A stretch of 60,775 bases of DNA from Pseudomonadota bacterium (GCA_027364845.1 DAHXOO010000011.1:1-60775); one strand, 5' to 3'. Shown: positions 1 to 8,757, counted from the first letter of the stretch. The notes: generated by a model from the sequence alone, not told the origin. Numbers and translations are program-made.

Positions 1-1153
1 GGCCGATACGTTCGATCATCTCACCGGTACGCTCGTGTTCCAGGGCGTTCTCGGCGAAGAAGTCGATGGTGTTCTGGGCCAGTTCACGAATCTTCTCGTA
101 GTCTTCGTCGGTATCGAGCTTCATGAACGGGACGATGACAGTGCCCATCGTATCGCCGATCTTCAGCGTGCGTTTGCCGCCGATGAGGACGGTGACGCCT
201 TTGTCCTTGCCGGGCGAAAGTGCCTTGGTCATGACGTTGATGCAGTGCATGCAGCGCACGCAATTGCGGTTATCCACATCGAGCGAATTGTCATCGTTAA
301 GTGACAGCGCCTGGGTGGGGCAGCGGCTTACGACATTGTCGATGACGTACTTGCGACCCTTGGCGGCCACGAACGCTTTAACCTCACCCTGGTCCACCTG
401 CATGTCATCACGCCAGGTGCCGATCACCGCCATATCCGAGCGTTGGATCGAGTTCATGCAATCGTTCGGACAGCCGGAAACCTTGAACTTGAACTTGTAC
501 GGCAGTGCTGGGCGGTGCATGTCATCGATGAAGTTGTTGACCAGCAGGCGGTGGATCTTCTGCTCGTTGCAGTTCGACTGCTCGCAGCGTGCAGCACCCA
601 CGCAGGACATCGCCGTGCGTACGCACGGGCCGGCGCCCCCGAGATCGAATCCCATTTCGTTGACCTCGTCGAAAAAGTGCTGCGTGTTCTCGCTCGTGGT
701 TCCGATGAACATGATGTTGCCGGTCTGTCCATGGAATGCGATCAGACCTGAGCCCCACTTGTTCCAGGAATCGGAAAGCTGGCGCAGAATCTTGGTGGTG
801 TAATGGTTGCCGGCCGGCGGTTGAACCCGGAGTGTGTGAAACTCCTTGGATTCGGGAAACATTTTTGCGACTTCGGAGAAACGAGGAATGATGCCACCGC
901 CGTAACCGAATACGCTTACGGTTCCGCCCTTCCAGTAGCCGATCCGCGTCTGGTAGGAATGTTCCAGCTGCCCCAGCAGATCTACCATCATGTTGTTTTC
1001 ATAAGCTAGCCGCTTGAGACCGGTGACAAAGCTGGGCCACGGACCGCTTTCCAGCTGGTCAAGCATTGGTGTCTCATGGAACGGCTTGGTCGACTTCTTT
1101 TCCTTGGGGATAAAAGATGAGTGCTTTTCAGGGTTTTTTGGTGATTTTTGCAT
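1..1153 (-). CDS. dsrA: DsrA, dissimilatory sulfite reductase alpha subunit (C-terminus cut by window edge)
   Basis: About 384 N-terminal residues are present and the reading frame is open at position 1. The start at 1153 is preceded by AGGAGG nine bases upstream. Visible features are the siroheme-[4Fe-4S] ligands in CVGAARCEQSNC and CPNDC, followed by an inserted ferredoxin-type cluster (CVRCMHC). DsrAB interconverts sulfite and sulfide in the cytoplasm; in sulfur oxidisers the reverse-type enzyme oxidises persulfide delivered by DsrC. The oxidative direction is inferred from the sulfur-oxidation setting (TusA, DsrE-like proteins, rhodaneses, YeeE), not from a phylogeny. It is transcribed leftwards, so dsrB and the rest of the operon should lie outside the window. 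The preceding 570 bases hold no convincing gene and are the likely control region. Confidence 0.96.
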   Translation of the reverse strand, partial: MQKSPKNPEKHSSFIPKEKKSTKPFHETPMLDQLESGPWPSFVTGLKRLAYENNMMVDLLGQLEHSYQTRIGYWKGGTVSVFGYGGGIIPRFSEVAKMFPESKEFHTLRVQPPAGNHYTTKILRQLSDSWNKWGSGLIAFHGQTGNIMFIGTTSENTQHFFDEVNEMGFDLGGAGPCVRTAMSCVGAARCEQSNCNEQKIHRLLVNNFIDDMHRPALPYKFKFKVSGCPNDCMNSIQRSDMAVIGTWRDDMQVDQGEVKAFVAAKGRKYVIDNVVSRCPTQALSLNDDNSLDVDNRNCVRCMHCINVMTKALSPGKDKGVTVLIGGKRTLKIGDTMGTVIVPFMKLDTDEDYEKIRELAQNTIDFFAENALEHERTGEMIERIG

Positions 1154-1723
1154 CGTTGACTGCCTCCTGTGCGTACGGCAAGGTCTTGCATTGGGCTGGC
1201 CCGCTTTTTTGGCGGCGTGGGCGCAGCGTCATATCATTTCGTCTCGCGACAACTGTTGCCTCATGGGCAGGCACCGCATATCGTTGTCCGCGTTCTCGAA
1301 TCGGATATCGAGTGCGGCCCGATCCGCGACCTGAAATCAGTGCGGGTCGGTCCGTGGTTGCTCAAGTTGCCTGCCAAGTCCGGGAAGCGAGTCTAGTGGG
1401 CTGGCTGGTTTCAAATATATCCTTCATTAGGGGGGTATAAGTAATTGAATAAACGACCAACAGAGATAGACAACTTAGTTGTCTGATCTACGGCTGACGA
1501 CAGGAGTCATAGGTTTATGTTTAGAAACAAATGCTTATTTAATCTTATGAATTTTATATGCCTATCCAAAAGAGATATAGGTTCAGCGCCAACAATCCTC
1601 ATTCAATGGTTATGCAATGTTATGGATTGGCATCCGTAAGATCCGGAATTCTCGTAAAATGTTGTACCAGCTCTTTGCTGGCGGCCGTTTGGCAGTCATA
1701 TATCTCAGGTTCGGAACTCAGGG
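1154..1723. promoter_or_regulatory. Divergent intergenic region between dsrA and the TauD operon
   Basis: About 570 bases separate two divergent transcription units. The half nearest dsrA is G+C-rich; from about 1415 to 1690 it becomes clearly A+T-rich, as expected for promoters. A weak dsrA-directed promoter can be read on the minus strand (TTGGTC at 1460-1455, TATACC at 1439-1434, 15-base spacer), which would leave a leader of about 270 bases. A short plus-strand reading frame at 1169-1396 has no recognisable features and is not called as a gene. Confidence 0.5.
1468..1484. promoter_or_regulatory. 17-bp inverted repeat, candidate operator upstream of dsrA
   Basis: AGACAACTTAGTTGTCT has perfect 8-base arms around a single central base. 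It lies just upstream of the tentative dsrA promoter and in the A+T-rich half of the divergent region, so it could be bound by a dimeric regulator of dsr, of the TauD operon, or of both. No known consensus is matched with confidence. Confidence 0.45.
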
Positions 1724-2683
1724 GTGCTCTTGAATAAATCATTCCAGCCGGCGGGTGCCGGTCATGACAGGGATCTCGTATATTCGGGGGCGTTCTCGCT
1801 CGACGATGAGGCGGCCTACCAGCGCTGGCGGGCGTGGAAGCTTCAGGACTACCCGACCAGCGCCTCGGCGCTGGTCGTTGAAATCGGGGATCCGCGCGCG
1901 CTGACGCAGGCGGAGGAACTGGAACTGCGGCGGGTCTGCGCCAAGACCAACATGGTTATTTACGCCAGCCGTGTGGGTGAGGATGCGGACAAGGCTATCC
2001 CCAGGATGCTCGGTGAGCGCTTCGGCCTGCACCGCCTCGATGCCAACCCTCTGGCTGATGATGACAGCATCACTTCGCTGCAGGTGGTGCCGGGAAAATC
2101 GGGGCGCGGCTATATCCCGTACTCCAATCACCGGTTGCTGTGGCATACCGACGGCTATTACAATCCGCTCGCGCAGGCGATCGAGGGGATGCTTTTGCAC
2201 TGTGTCCGCCCCGCGGCCACGGGTGGCGAGAACGGCCTGCTGGATCATGAAATCGCCTATATCCTGATGCGTGACACGGCACCGCAGTACGTGCGTGCAC
2301 TCATGGCGGACGATGCCATGACCGTACCCGCGAATACTGAAGGTGGCGCGCAGCGCGCGGCCCAGAATGGACCCGTATTTATGATCAGCCGCCAAAACGC
2401 GAGTCTGCTCATGCGCTACACGGCGAGGACGCGCAGCATCGAATGGAAACAGGATGCCGTCACACTCGGTGCGGTGCAGTTCCTGGAGAAGCTGCTCCAA
2501 GATGGATCGCCCTATGTTTTCCGTCACCGGCTCGCGGCCGGCGAAGGACTGCTGTGCAACAACGTGCTGCACAATCGCAGCGGCTTTACAGATTGCGCGG
2601 ACCACAGTAAAAGTAGGCTGCTCTACCGGGCACGGTATTTTGACCGGGTTGCCGGTACCGAATTCGACACGATCTATGGTTAA
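1724..2683 (+). CDS. TauD/TfdA-family Fe(II)/2-oxoglutarate dioxygenase
   Basis: A 319-residue protein with the facial triad of the TauD family: HTD near residues 140-142 (LLWHTDGYY) and a distal His near 282 (NNVLHNRSG), followed by an Arg-containing segment (RLLYRARY) that would hold 2-oxoglutarate. Such enzymes hydroxylate small substrates, sometimes releasing sulfite from sulfonates, but the substrate here is unknown. The start may be GTG at 1724 or TTG at 1730; a CAGGGG sequence sits close upstream of the latter. It is the first gene of a six-gene plus-strand set reaching 5777 and divergent from dsrA, which points to a role linked to sulfur oxidation. Confidence 0.85.
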   Translation: MLLNKSFQPAGAGHDRDLVYSGAFSLDDEAAYQRWRAWKLQDYPTSASALVVEIGDPRALTQAEELELRRVCAKTNMVIYASRVGEDADKAIPRMLGERFGLHRLDANPLADDDSITSLQVVPGKSGRGYIPYSNHRLLWHTDGYYNPLAQAIEGMLLHCVRPAATGGENGLLDHEIAYILMRDTAPQYVRALMADDAMTVPANTEGGAQRAAQNGPVFMISRQNASLLMRYTARTRSIEWKQDAVTLGAVQFLEKLLQDGSPYVFRHRLAAGEGLLCNNVLHNRSGFTDCADHSKSRLLYRARYFDRVAGTEFDTIYG

Positions 2684-2692
2684 GGCGGCGCG

Positions 2693-2893
2693 ATGCTTTA
2701 TCTGAGCGAGATTCTGATCCAGAACCACGACATCGAGACCTTTGAGGACCTGCTGGGCGTGGTTACACAGCGTGCCCAGGGAGGGGAGATTTTCTTCAGG
2801 ATCGACGTAAAGCCCCAGTTTGCCGACACCCCGCCTAATTGGGAAGACCGGCTGGAAGGAGCATTCGTCGGTGTCAATTCTGTCACACGTTGA
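2693..2893 (+). CDS. Small conserved-looking hypothetical protein (66 aa)
   Basis: Nine bases downstream of the dioxygenase gene and in the same direction. The protein is soluble, acidic in its first half, without cysteines, transmembrane segments or a signal peptide. I do not recognise a family. Its position inside a tight operon and its normal codon usage support it as real. A function tied to the neighbouring dioxygenase or the Cas6-like protein is only a guess. Confidence 0.6.
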   Translation: MLYLSEILIQNHDIETFEDLLGVVTQRAQGGEIFFRIDVKPQFADTPPNWEDRLEGAFVGVNSVTR

Positions 2894-2955
2894 GCACCAG
2901 GCAGCCCCCAAATGCATCCATTGACTGTTGTCATTTTCTGTCCCCGCGGAGAACA

Positions 2956-3669
2956 ATGCGGATGAAATATCTCAAGGACCAACTAGGCGTCATGGATGCC
3001 GACAGCGCCGAAGACACATTGGGTTCGATGCTGCTCGTTGAGCAGCGACTGGGCGAGGTCATGGAACGACTGCGAATGCCGGCAGCGGGAGACGATGTGC
3101 TCGCCCGTGCCGATCTGCTGCTCGACGCCGGGCGGCTGCTGGTAGAACTCGGCCGGGGCGAGGAAGCCTGGGATAAGGGTCGTGCGGCATTCGACCTGTA
3201 TGCGTCCGGCGAATCCTGGGAAGGAGCGGTCCAGGCTTGCGATGTCATGTTCCAGGCTGATCGGCCCGAGTCACTGGCAGCCCTCGGGCAGGGGCTGTGG
3301 CTAACCATCACTTTTCCAATGGATCCTGAACTGTCAGTCGCGATGCTGCAGCACGTGATCGACGAGACACCGCCCGATTCCGATGGCGCCGCGGTGGCCG
3401 CCGTGGTCGCACATTACCTGGTCGAGATGCGTGCCCAGGACAGGCAGCGCGAGGACCTCGAGTTCTACACTAACCAGATGCTTGCCGCCGTGGCGCGGCG
3501 TCACGGTGGTGTCGACGACCAGAAGTCCTTCGATGCCTGGATCCGTCGTCTGGAGCTGCACGATCCGGCGCTGTTTCTGCCACGAATGCGCAATGTCGTC
3601 GACGTCCTGGTTCAAGACGATTGGTGGCTTGATCGTAACGAACTGCAGAAAAAACTTCCCGTTCACTAA
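2956..3669 (+). CDS. Uncharacterised 237-aa helical protein of the dsr-adjacent operon
   Basis: The frame is open further upstream, but ATG at 2956 follows GGAG and begins after the preceding gene ends, so I chose it. The protein is acidic and appears almost entirely alpha-helical with repeated helical pairs, reminiscent of TPR-like folds, though no canonical repeat can be shown by eye. It has no signal peptide and no membrane segment, and Cys is nearly absent. The stop is separated by only three bases from the next start, so it is probably translationally coupled to the Cas6-like protein. Function unknown. Confidence 0.75.
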   Translation: MRMKYLKDQLGVMDADSAEDTLGSMLLVEQRLGEVMERLRMPAAGDDVLARADLLLDAGRLLVELGRGEEAWDKGRAAFDLYASGESWEGAVQACDVMFQADRPESLAALGQGLWLTITFPMDPELSVAMLQHVIDETPPDSDGAAVAAVVAHYLVEMRAQDRQREDLEFYTNQMLAAVARRHGGVDDQKSFDAWIRRLELHDPALFLPRMRNVVDVLVQDDWWLDRNELQKKLPVH

Positions 3670-3672
3670 CCC

Positions 3673-4356
3673 ATGTACTGGTCTGAGCATAACCCGACCG
3701 ATAGCTTCCGGATCCCCGACGACATCGTGGACGTGGTGTACACGATTTCGTGCCGCTGCCTGCCGGTGGATCACGCCCACGCCCTGCGTCGGGCCGTGCA
3801 GGAGGCGTTGCCGTGGTTCGCGAACGAAGAAAGCGCGGGTATTCATCCGGTGCATGTCGCGGATTCGGGCAATGGCTGGATGCGTCCGGATAATCCCGAT
3901 GACCTGCTCTACCTGTCGCGCCGCACGAAATTGACGCTGCGTCTGCCCCGACATCGGCTTGACGACGCCGGCACTCTGAGTGGTATGGTGCTCGACATCA
4001 ACGGACATACCCTCGCTGTCGCCGGCAAATCGGTACGCCAACTCAGCCCGATCACTACCATCTTCGCGCGCTATGTCGTGATTGGAGCGGAAGCCGACGA
4101 GCAGGCATTTCTCGCTGTGGCGGTGAAGCAGCTTGGCGAAATGGGTATCCGCCCGAAAAAGGCTCTGTGCGGAATGGAAAAGACGATCGCGACGCCGGAA
4201 GGTGGCGTTCCCACGCGCAGTCTGCTGCTCGCCGACCTCATGGTTGATGAATCGGTGCGGCTCCAACAGCGCGGGCTGGGGCCGCTACGCCAGCTCGGTT
4301 GCGGCCTGTTCATCCCGCACAAGGATGTCGACGAGGTGAGGGGGTCCGAACATTGA
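3673..4356 (+). CDS. Cas6/Cmx6-like protein (type I-MYXAN family), orphan
   Basis: A 227-residue protein that I match from memory to the Cas6/Cmx6 family: an N-terminal segment with LPVDHAHAL, a middle LRLPRHR...LDINGH block, ARYVV, and a glycine-rich C-terminus RGLGPLRQLGCGLFIPHK typical of RAMP/Cas6 folds. Cas6 enzymes cleave CRISPR precursor RNA, often with an N-terminal His; His residues are present here near 37-39. No CRISPR repeats or other cas genes occur in the window, and the neighbours are sulfur-metabolism genes, so a role in CRISPR is doubtful. It may be a relative repurposed for another RNA. No ribosome-binding site is evident; translation probably depends on the preceding gene. 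Confidence 0.7.
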   Translation: MYWSEHNPTDSFRIPDDIVDVVYTISCRCLPVDHAHALRRAVQEALPWFANEESAGIHPVHVADSGNGWMRPDNPDDLLYLSRRTKLTLRLPRHRLDDAGTLSGMVLDINGHTLAVAGKSVRQLSPITTIFARYVVIGAEADEQAFLAVAVKQLGEMGIRPKKALCGMEKTIATPEGGVPTRSLLLADLMVDESVRLQQRGLGPLRQLGCGLFIPHKDVDEVRGSEH

Positions 4357-4473
4357 CGCAGCGGCCGCTACTGTTGGACAGCGGCGCCGCGTGCAGAATC
4401 TGGATTGGCAATGCCATCACTAGAAGACTGAATTTGCAGTGCAACTCTAGAAGATAAGAAGGGGGAAACCTGT

Positions 4474-4815
4474 ATGATCTATGAAGTGAATGGAAAGTCG
4501 CTGGAAGCGACCGCGACCGGCTTTCTCGTCAATCAGGATGACTGGGACAAGGCGGCGGCAGAAGTGATCGCGCAGGCGGACGGTCTGACGCTGACCCAGG
4601 ATCACTGGGATGTGATCGAATACTTGAGGGACCAGTATTTCAATCATAACGGCGAATTGCCCAACAACCGCCATATGGTCAAGGGGATGCAGGATGTCTG
4701 GTCGGGCCGCAAAGTTGATTCGAAGACGCTGTTCGACCTGTTTCCCGGAAACCCCTCAAAACAGGCCGGGAAGATCGCGGGCCTGCCAGAAAGCATGAGA
4801 AAGGGCGGATATTAA
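4474..4815 (+). CDS. DsrC/TusE-family protein lacking both C-terminal cysteines (RspA-like)
   Basis: A 113-residue protein with the DsrC fold signature: HWDVIEYLRDQY, ELPNNRHMVKGM and the C-terminal LFPGNPSKQAGKIAGLP. In true DsrC the last region reads roughly KQACKIAGLPKPTGC-x, with two redox cysteines that carry the trisulfide. Here the first is Gly and the tail ends in RKGGY, and the protein contains no Cys at all. It therefore cannot carry sulfur by the known mechanism. Cysteine-free members have been set apart as RspA and proposed to be regulatory. GGGGG stands upstream of the ATG. Confidence 0.88.
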   Translation: MIYEVNGKSLEATATGFLVNQDDWDKAAAEVIAQADGLTLTQDHWDVIEYLRDQYFNHNGELPNNRHMVKGMQDVWSGRKVDSKTLFDLFPGNPSKQAGKIAGLPESMRKGGY

Positions 4816-4895
4816 AGGGGACGTCCCGCCCGGCGTGCCCAATGGGTTCCGGTAGGGAATGTCGGTAAAAGCGCTGAGGCCCAGTTCCGGTACCG

Positions 4896-5777
4896 ATGTT
4901 CAAGACCCTCATAGATGCGGCGACGCTGTCCGGTTTTCTGGATGATCCGCAGTGGGTCGTCGTGGATTGCCGGTTTACGCTGACCGACACGGAGGCCGGC
5001 GCGCGGGCGTACGCCGCCGGCCATATTCCCGGCGCACGCTATGCCCACCTCGACCGCGATCTTTCGTCGCCGCCCACGCCAGGAAGCGGGCGTCATCCGC
5101 TTCCGCAGGCGGCCGTCCTGGCACAGACGCTGGGGCGCTGGGGTATCGACGCCGGCAAACAGGTCGTGGTCTACGACGATAGCTACGGGGCCATCGCGGC
5201 ACGCCTATGGTGGTTGCTGCGCTGGCTAGGGCACGATGCGGTGGCACTGCTCGATGGTGGTTTGCCAAAATGGCGGCGCGAGGTGCATCCTGTCAATGCC
5301 GCCATGCCTTCTCTACGCCCGGCTCTATTTTACGCGCATCCTGACAATACTCTGTGGGTCGCGAGTGAGTTTGTGCGCGATGCAGTACAGCGGCGCGAAT
5401 GCCTGTTGATGGATGCGCGCTCCGAGGAGCGGTTTCGCGGCGATGTCGAACCTCTCGACCGGGTCGCCGGCCATGTTCCCGGGGCGGTGAACCTACCGTT
5501 CGAGGACAACCTCGATGTGGGCGGGCAGTTTCTGTCACCGCCGGAGCTTCGCTCCCTGTACCTCGCGATTCTTAACGACCTGCCATCCGGGCGCGTCGTT
5601 CAGATGTGCGGCTCGGGCGTGACGGCCTGCCACAACCTGCTGGCCATGGAGCATGCCGGATTGTACGGGGCGAGGCTCTACGCCGGCTCCTGGAGCGAAT
5701 GGATCACTGACCCTCTGCGGCCAGTGGCCAGGTGTGAGGATGGGGCGTTCATGCCGAGTGACAATGCCGGCGGGTAG
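4896..5777 (+). CDS. Two-domain rhodanese / sulfurtransferase (SseA type)
   Basis: A 293-residue cytoplasmic protein with two rhodanese domains. The first (about 1-130) includes HIPGARYAHLDRDLSSP; the second (about 150-285) includes DARSEERF, GHVPGAVNLPF and the active loop CGSGVTAC. The CGSGVTA loop is the form usual in 3-mercaptopyruvate sulfurtransferases, whereas thiosulfate sulfurtransferases usually have CRKG. It would transfer sulfane sulfur to a thiol acceptor. It closes the operon divergent from dsrA, and its last 29 bases overlap the convergent ClC channel gene. Confidence 0.92.
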   Translation: MFKTLIDAATLSGFLDDPQWVVVDCRFTLTDTEAGARAYAAGHIPGARYAHLDRDLSSPPTPGSGRHPLPQAAVLAQTLGRWGIDAGKQVVVYDDSYGAIAARLWWLLRWLGHDAVALLDGGLPKWRREVHPVNAAMPSLRPALFYAHPDNTLWVASEFVRDAVQRRECLLMDARSEERFRGDVEPLDRVAGHVPGAVNLPFEDNLDVGGQFLSPPELRSLYLAILNDLPSGRVVQMCGSGVTACHNLLAMEHAGLYGARLYAGSWSEWITDPLRPVARCEDGAFMPSDNAGG

Positions 5778-7554
5778 GCCAGCCCGCTTCCCGCAGCTGC
5801 TCTTCATCGAGTTCCCGTAGCCTTGCCGCCAGTATGTTGGGGCGTCCCAGATAACCCACCAGTTCATGGCGGGCGTGCCGGTTAACAACCGGCAGTCGTC
5901 CGACTTTGCAGCGCAGCATCCGCGCGGTGGCACTGCGAAGCGTCTCATCGGGATATGCCACCACGAGCTCGTGACTTCCAGCATCCAGCACGGTGCGCTC
6001 TGCTGCAGTATCTATGGAGCGCAAAATGTCGCTGCGCGTGATTATGCCGGCAAGATGCCCGTCGTCATCCACCATCGGCAAGGCATGATGGCGCGTTAGC
6101 CGGGAGGCGCTCTGCGCGACTCTGTCGGCAAGGTCACGCACCCGCATGCCTGCCGGGATAGTCGCGGGATTCGCATCCATGACGTCGCGCACCCGCAGCA
6201 CCTCAAGTGCGTCCACACTGTATTCACATGCGATGTGATGACCACGCCGTGCGATTTTCTCCGTCAGGATCGAACGTCGCATGAGCAGAACTGTGATCGT
6301 GTAGGAAGCAATACAACCGGCCAGCAGCGCTGGCATGATATTGAGGTCATGCGTCAGCTCCAGCGCGAAGATAATGGCCGTGAAAGGGGCGCGCATGGTT
6401 CCCCCCATGATCGCGGCCATGCTGACCAACGCCCATAGACTGGGATCGCCGATCGATATCCAGTGTGCCTCGATCGCGCCGAGCGCGCCGCCGATAATGA
6501 GCAGCGGCGCCAGCACACCCCCGGATGTGCCGGAACCGAGCGCAACGCACCAGACTAGCGCCTTTCCGATCAGCAGGTCGCCAAGTGCCTGGCCGACAAG
6601 CTTTCCAGCTAGCAGAGCGCGAAGGGTGTCGTAACCGACCCCGAGCACACGCGGATCAAGCATGCCACCGATGCCTACGGCAAGGCCGCCAATCGCGGGC
6701 CACCACATCCAGTGGATCGGAAGACGATTGAACAAATCCTCCATGCCATATACCAGAAGCGTCAAAAGGATCGAAGCTAGACCGGCGCCAATGCCGACAG
6801 CGAATGCGACCAGCATTCCATGCGGACCGAGGGCCGGATGGGGATGCACCGGGAACATCGGCCCCTTGCCAAGAAGGTACGGGCGTAGCGTTGCAGCGAC
6901 TGTAGAGGCAATTGCCACAGGAATGAAGCTGCGCGGCTTCCACTCGAACAGCAGAAGTTCCACGGCAATGAGCACGGCCGCAACCGGAGTGGCGAAGATC
7001 GCCGCCATGCCCGCGGCGGCACCGGCGACAAGCAGAGCTTTGCGTTCCGCCGAGGAAAGGCGAAATAGTTGTGCAAACAGCGAGCCGAACGCCCCGCCGG
7101 TCATGATGATCGGTCCCTCGGCGCCAAACGGGCCGCCCGTACCGATCGATATCGCCGCGGACAGTGGCTTCAGCAATGCCACCTTAGGCCCCATGCGGCT
7201 GCCGCCGATCAATATCGCTTCGAGCGCCTCGGGAATACCATGTCCGCGAATCTTCTCCGAGCCGTAGCGTGCGATGACGCCGACGATCAGACCACCCGCC
7301 ACCGGGATCAGTATGATCCAAGGACCGACGATTCGAGCGGTCGGAGAAACGAAGGCAAAGGAAAAGCGCGCGTAAAACGCGAGATTGGTGATCGCTCCGA
7401 TGAGCTTGACTAGGACATAGGCGATTCCCGCGCCCACCACGCCGATCACCAGCGCCATCAGCGCGAGCAGCAGTACACGGTTGTCGCGTGTGAAGTCTGA
7501 CAGTTCGTCCTTGTCGACAAGAACTCTTTTGGCATTCCCGGTCATGTTAGGCAT
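5749..7554 (-). CDS. clcA: ClC-family chloride channel/transporter with CBS domains
   Basis: A roughly 600-residue membrane protein with about ten or more hydrophobic helices. ClC signatures are GHGIPEALEAI, the GAEGP segment carrying the gating glutamate, and GSGTSGGVLAPLL. Two CBS domains follow in the last ~130 residues (VRDVMDANPATI, GIITRSDILRS, VGYLGRPN), probably a cytoplasmic nucleotide-binding regulatory module. ATG at 7554 or 7545 is likelier than the longer frame to 7671, whose extra residues look non-coding. It may help balance charge or acid load. The 3' end overlaps the convergent rhodanese gene. Confidence 0.93.
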   Translation of the reverse strand: MPNMTGNAKRVLVDKDELSDFTRDNRVLLLALMALVIGVVGAGIAYVLVKLIGAITNLAFYARFSFAFVSPTARIVGPWIILIPVAGGLIVGVIARYGSEKIRGHGIPEALEAILIGGSRMGPKVALLKPLSAAISIGTGGPFGAEGPIIMTGGAFGSLFAQLFRLSSAERKALLVAGAAAGMAAIFATPVAAVLIAVELLLFEWKPRSFIPVAIASTVAATLRPYLLGKGPMFPVHPHPALGPHGMLVAFAVGIGAGLASILLTLLVYGMEDLFNRLPIHWMWWPAIGGLAVGIGGMLDPRVLGVGYDTLRALLAGKLVGQALGDLLIGKALVWCVALGSGTSGGVLAPLLIIGGALGAIEAHWISIGDPSLWALVSMAAIMGGTMRAPFTAIIFALELTHDLNIMPALLAGCIASYTITVLLMRRSILTEKIARRGHHIACEYSVDALEVLRVRDVMDANPATIPAGMRVRDLADRVAQSASRLTRHHALPMVDDDGHLAGIITRSDILRSIDTAAERTVLDAGSHELVVAYPDETLRSATARMLRCKVGRLPVVNRHARHELVGYLGRPNILAARLRELDEEQLREAGWPTRRHCHSA

Positions 7555-7766
7555 CGTCCCGAAATAGACATGCGGAGTGCGGCTGGACTTGGCGCGAATA
7601 TCGCGCTTCACCGTCGCGTGCGCGGGTATGGAATATACGCAGTCGGCGCGATTGTGCCGGCAACGCTGCAATGCTCACAGGATCCCGCGTCGGACGAACG
7701 GCGCGCACTGCAGTGGGGCTCATGGCAATGATTTGCTACCGGAGGATGTTCGAGTCCAAGTAATAG

Positions 7767-7781
7767 TATCGTACTACGATA
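7767..7781. promoter_or_regulatory. Perfect 7-bp-arm palindrome upstream of clcA
   Basis: TATCGTACTACGATA, a perfect inverted repeat with one central base, lies about 210 bases upstream of the clcA start in a short A+T-richer stretch between clcA and the VOC gene. It could be a regulator-binding site; it is too A+T-rich and lacks a T-run, so it is a poor terminator. Confidence 0.35.
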
Positions 7782-7878
7782 TACATGTACACGGGTACGC
7801 CGCCAGTGCGTACGACCGGACGTCATCGGGTTTCGAAGTCGGAGATTGGAGGAGAAAAACCCAGAAATAAAAGCGGAG

Positions 7879-8295
7879 CTACTTCGCGAACAGCCGATTC
7901 GGGTTAGCGAATGCCTTGAACTCCAGGGCATTGCCACTGGGGTCCAGCACGAACGCGGTGGCCTGTTCGCCGACCTGGCCCTGGAAACGGATCCTGGGTT
8001 CGATGACAAACTTCACATTCGCTGCGCGCAGCCGTTGAACGAGCGCCCGCCATTGCTCCATGGAGAGCACCACCCCGAAATGTGGCACGGGAACGTCGTG
8101 GCCGTCGACGGCATTGTGAACTTGTATCGGGCCGGTGCGCGGGTCGAGATGGGCGACAATCTGGTGCCCATAGAGGTTGAAGTCGACCCAGGACTGGGCG
8201 CTGCGTCCCTCGGGGCACCCGAGGACGGCACCGTAGAACGCGCGTGCGGCGTTGAGATCGTGCACTGGAAAAGCATAATGGAATGGATTTTCCAT
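7879..8295 (-). CDS. VOC-superfamily (glyoxalase/bleomycin-resistance-like) protein
   Basis: 138 residues, with the paired beta-alpha-beta-beta-beta modules of the VOC fold: [17 protein letters not shown] at the N-terminus and [15 protein letters not shown] at the C-terminus, with metal-ligand-like His and Glu residues. I start at ATG 8295, where the family homology begins, rather than 8385. Substrate unknown. It follows msrB by 20 bases in the same direction. Confidence 0.85.
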   Translation of the reverse strand: MENPFHYAFPVHDLNAARAFYGAVLGCPEGRSAQSWVDFNLYGHQIVAHLDPRTGPIQVHNAVDGHDVPVPHFGVVLSMEQWRALVQRLRAANVKFVIEPRIRFQGQVGEQATAFVLDPSGNALEFKAFANPNRLFAK

Positions 8296-8314
8296 GTCGA
8301 CGTTGTCGTACCTG

Positions 8315-8713
8315 CTAGCGTTTCCTGTCCAGTTGCAGCGAGGCGGAGTTGATACAGTAGCGCAGACCGGTGGGTGCCGGCCCATCGTCGAAAACGTGAC
8401 CGAGGTGTGCCTGGCAGCGGCGGCAGTGGACCTCGACGCGCTTCATGAACAGGCCTCTATCCTCTTCGGTCCCGATGCTTTCCGGCACCAGCGGCTGCCA
8501 GAAGCTCGGCCAACCGGTACCGGAGTCGAACTTGGTGTGCGAATCGAACAGCTCGGCTCCGCAGCAGACGCAGCGGTATACGCCCTCGTCCTTGCAGGCA
8601 TTATATTGCCCGGTGAAGGCACGCTCCGTGTCTTTCTCGCGTGTGACTCGGTATTGTTCGGGCGTGAGCTGTTGCCGCCATTCGGCATCGCTCTTGACGA
8701 TTTTTGTGTCCAT
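8315..8713 (-). CDS. msrB: Peptide-methionine (R)-S-oxide reductase MsrB
   Basis: 132 residues. The structural zinc cysteines (CVCCGAELF and [12 protein letters not shown]), the GTGWPSFW substrate motif and the catalytic Cys in RYCINSASL are all present. It reduces methionine-R-sulfoxide in proteins using thioredoxin. ATG 8713 is preceded by AAGGAG at good spacing, so the longer frame is rejected. It lies between a VOC protein and a PKHD dioxygenase in a minus-strand run with an oxidative-stress flavour. Confidence 0.96.
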   Translation of the reverse strand: MDTKIVKSDAEWRQQLTPEQYRVTREKDTERAFTGQYNACKDEGVYRCVCCGAELFDSHTKFDSGTGWPSFWQPLVPESIGTEEDRGLFMKRVEVHCRRCQAHLGHVFDDGPAPTGLRYCINSASLQLDRKR

Positions 8714-8757
8714 GGCAATCTCCTTCGTGCAAAGCGTAGCGGCCCCCGCGTCCGGGA

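Noticed and set aside
1169-1396. Short plus-strand frame in the dsrA upstream region
   Set aside because: No ribosome-binding site or family likeness; it partly faces the likely dsrA leader.
1739-2956. 405-codon minus-strand frame opposite the TauD-type gene
   Set aside because: No recognisable motif, while the plus strand has the complete dioxygenase triad.
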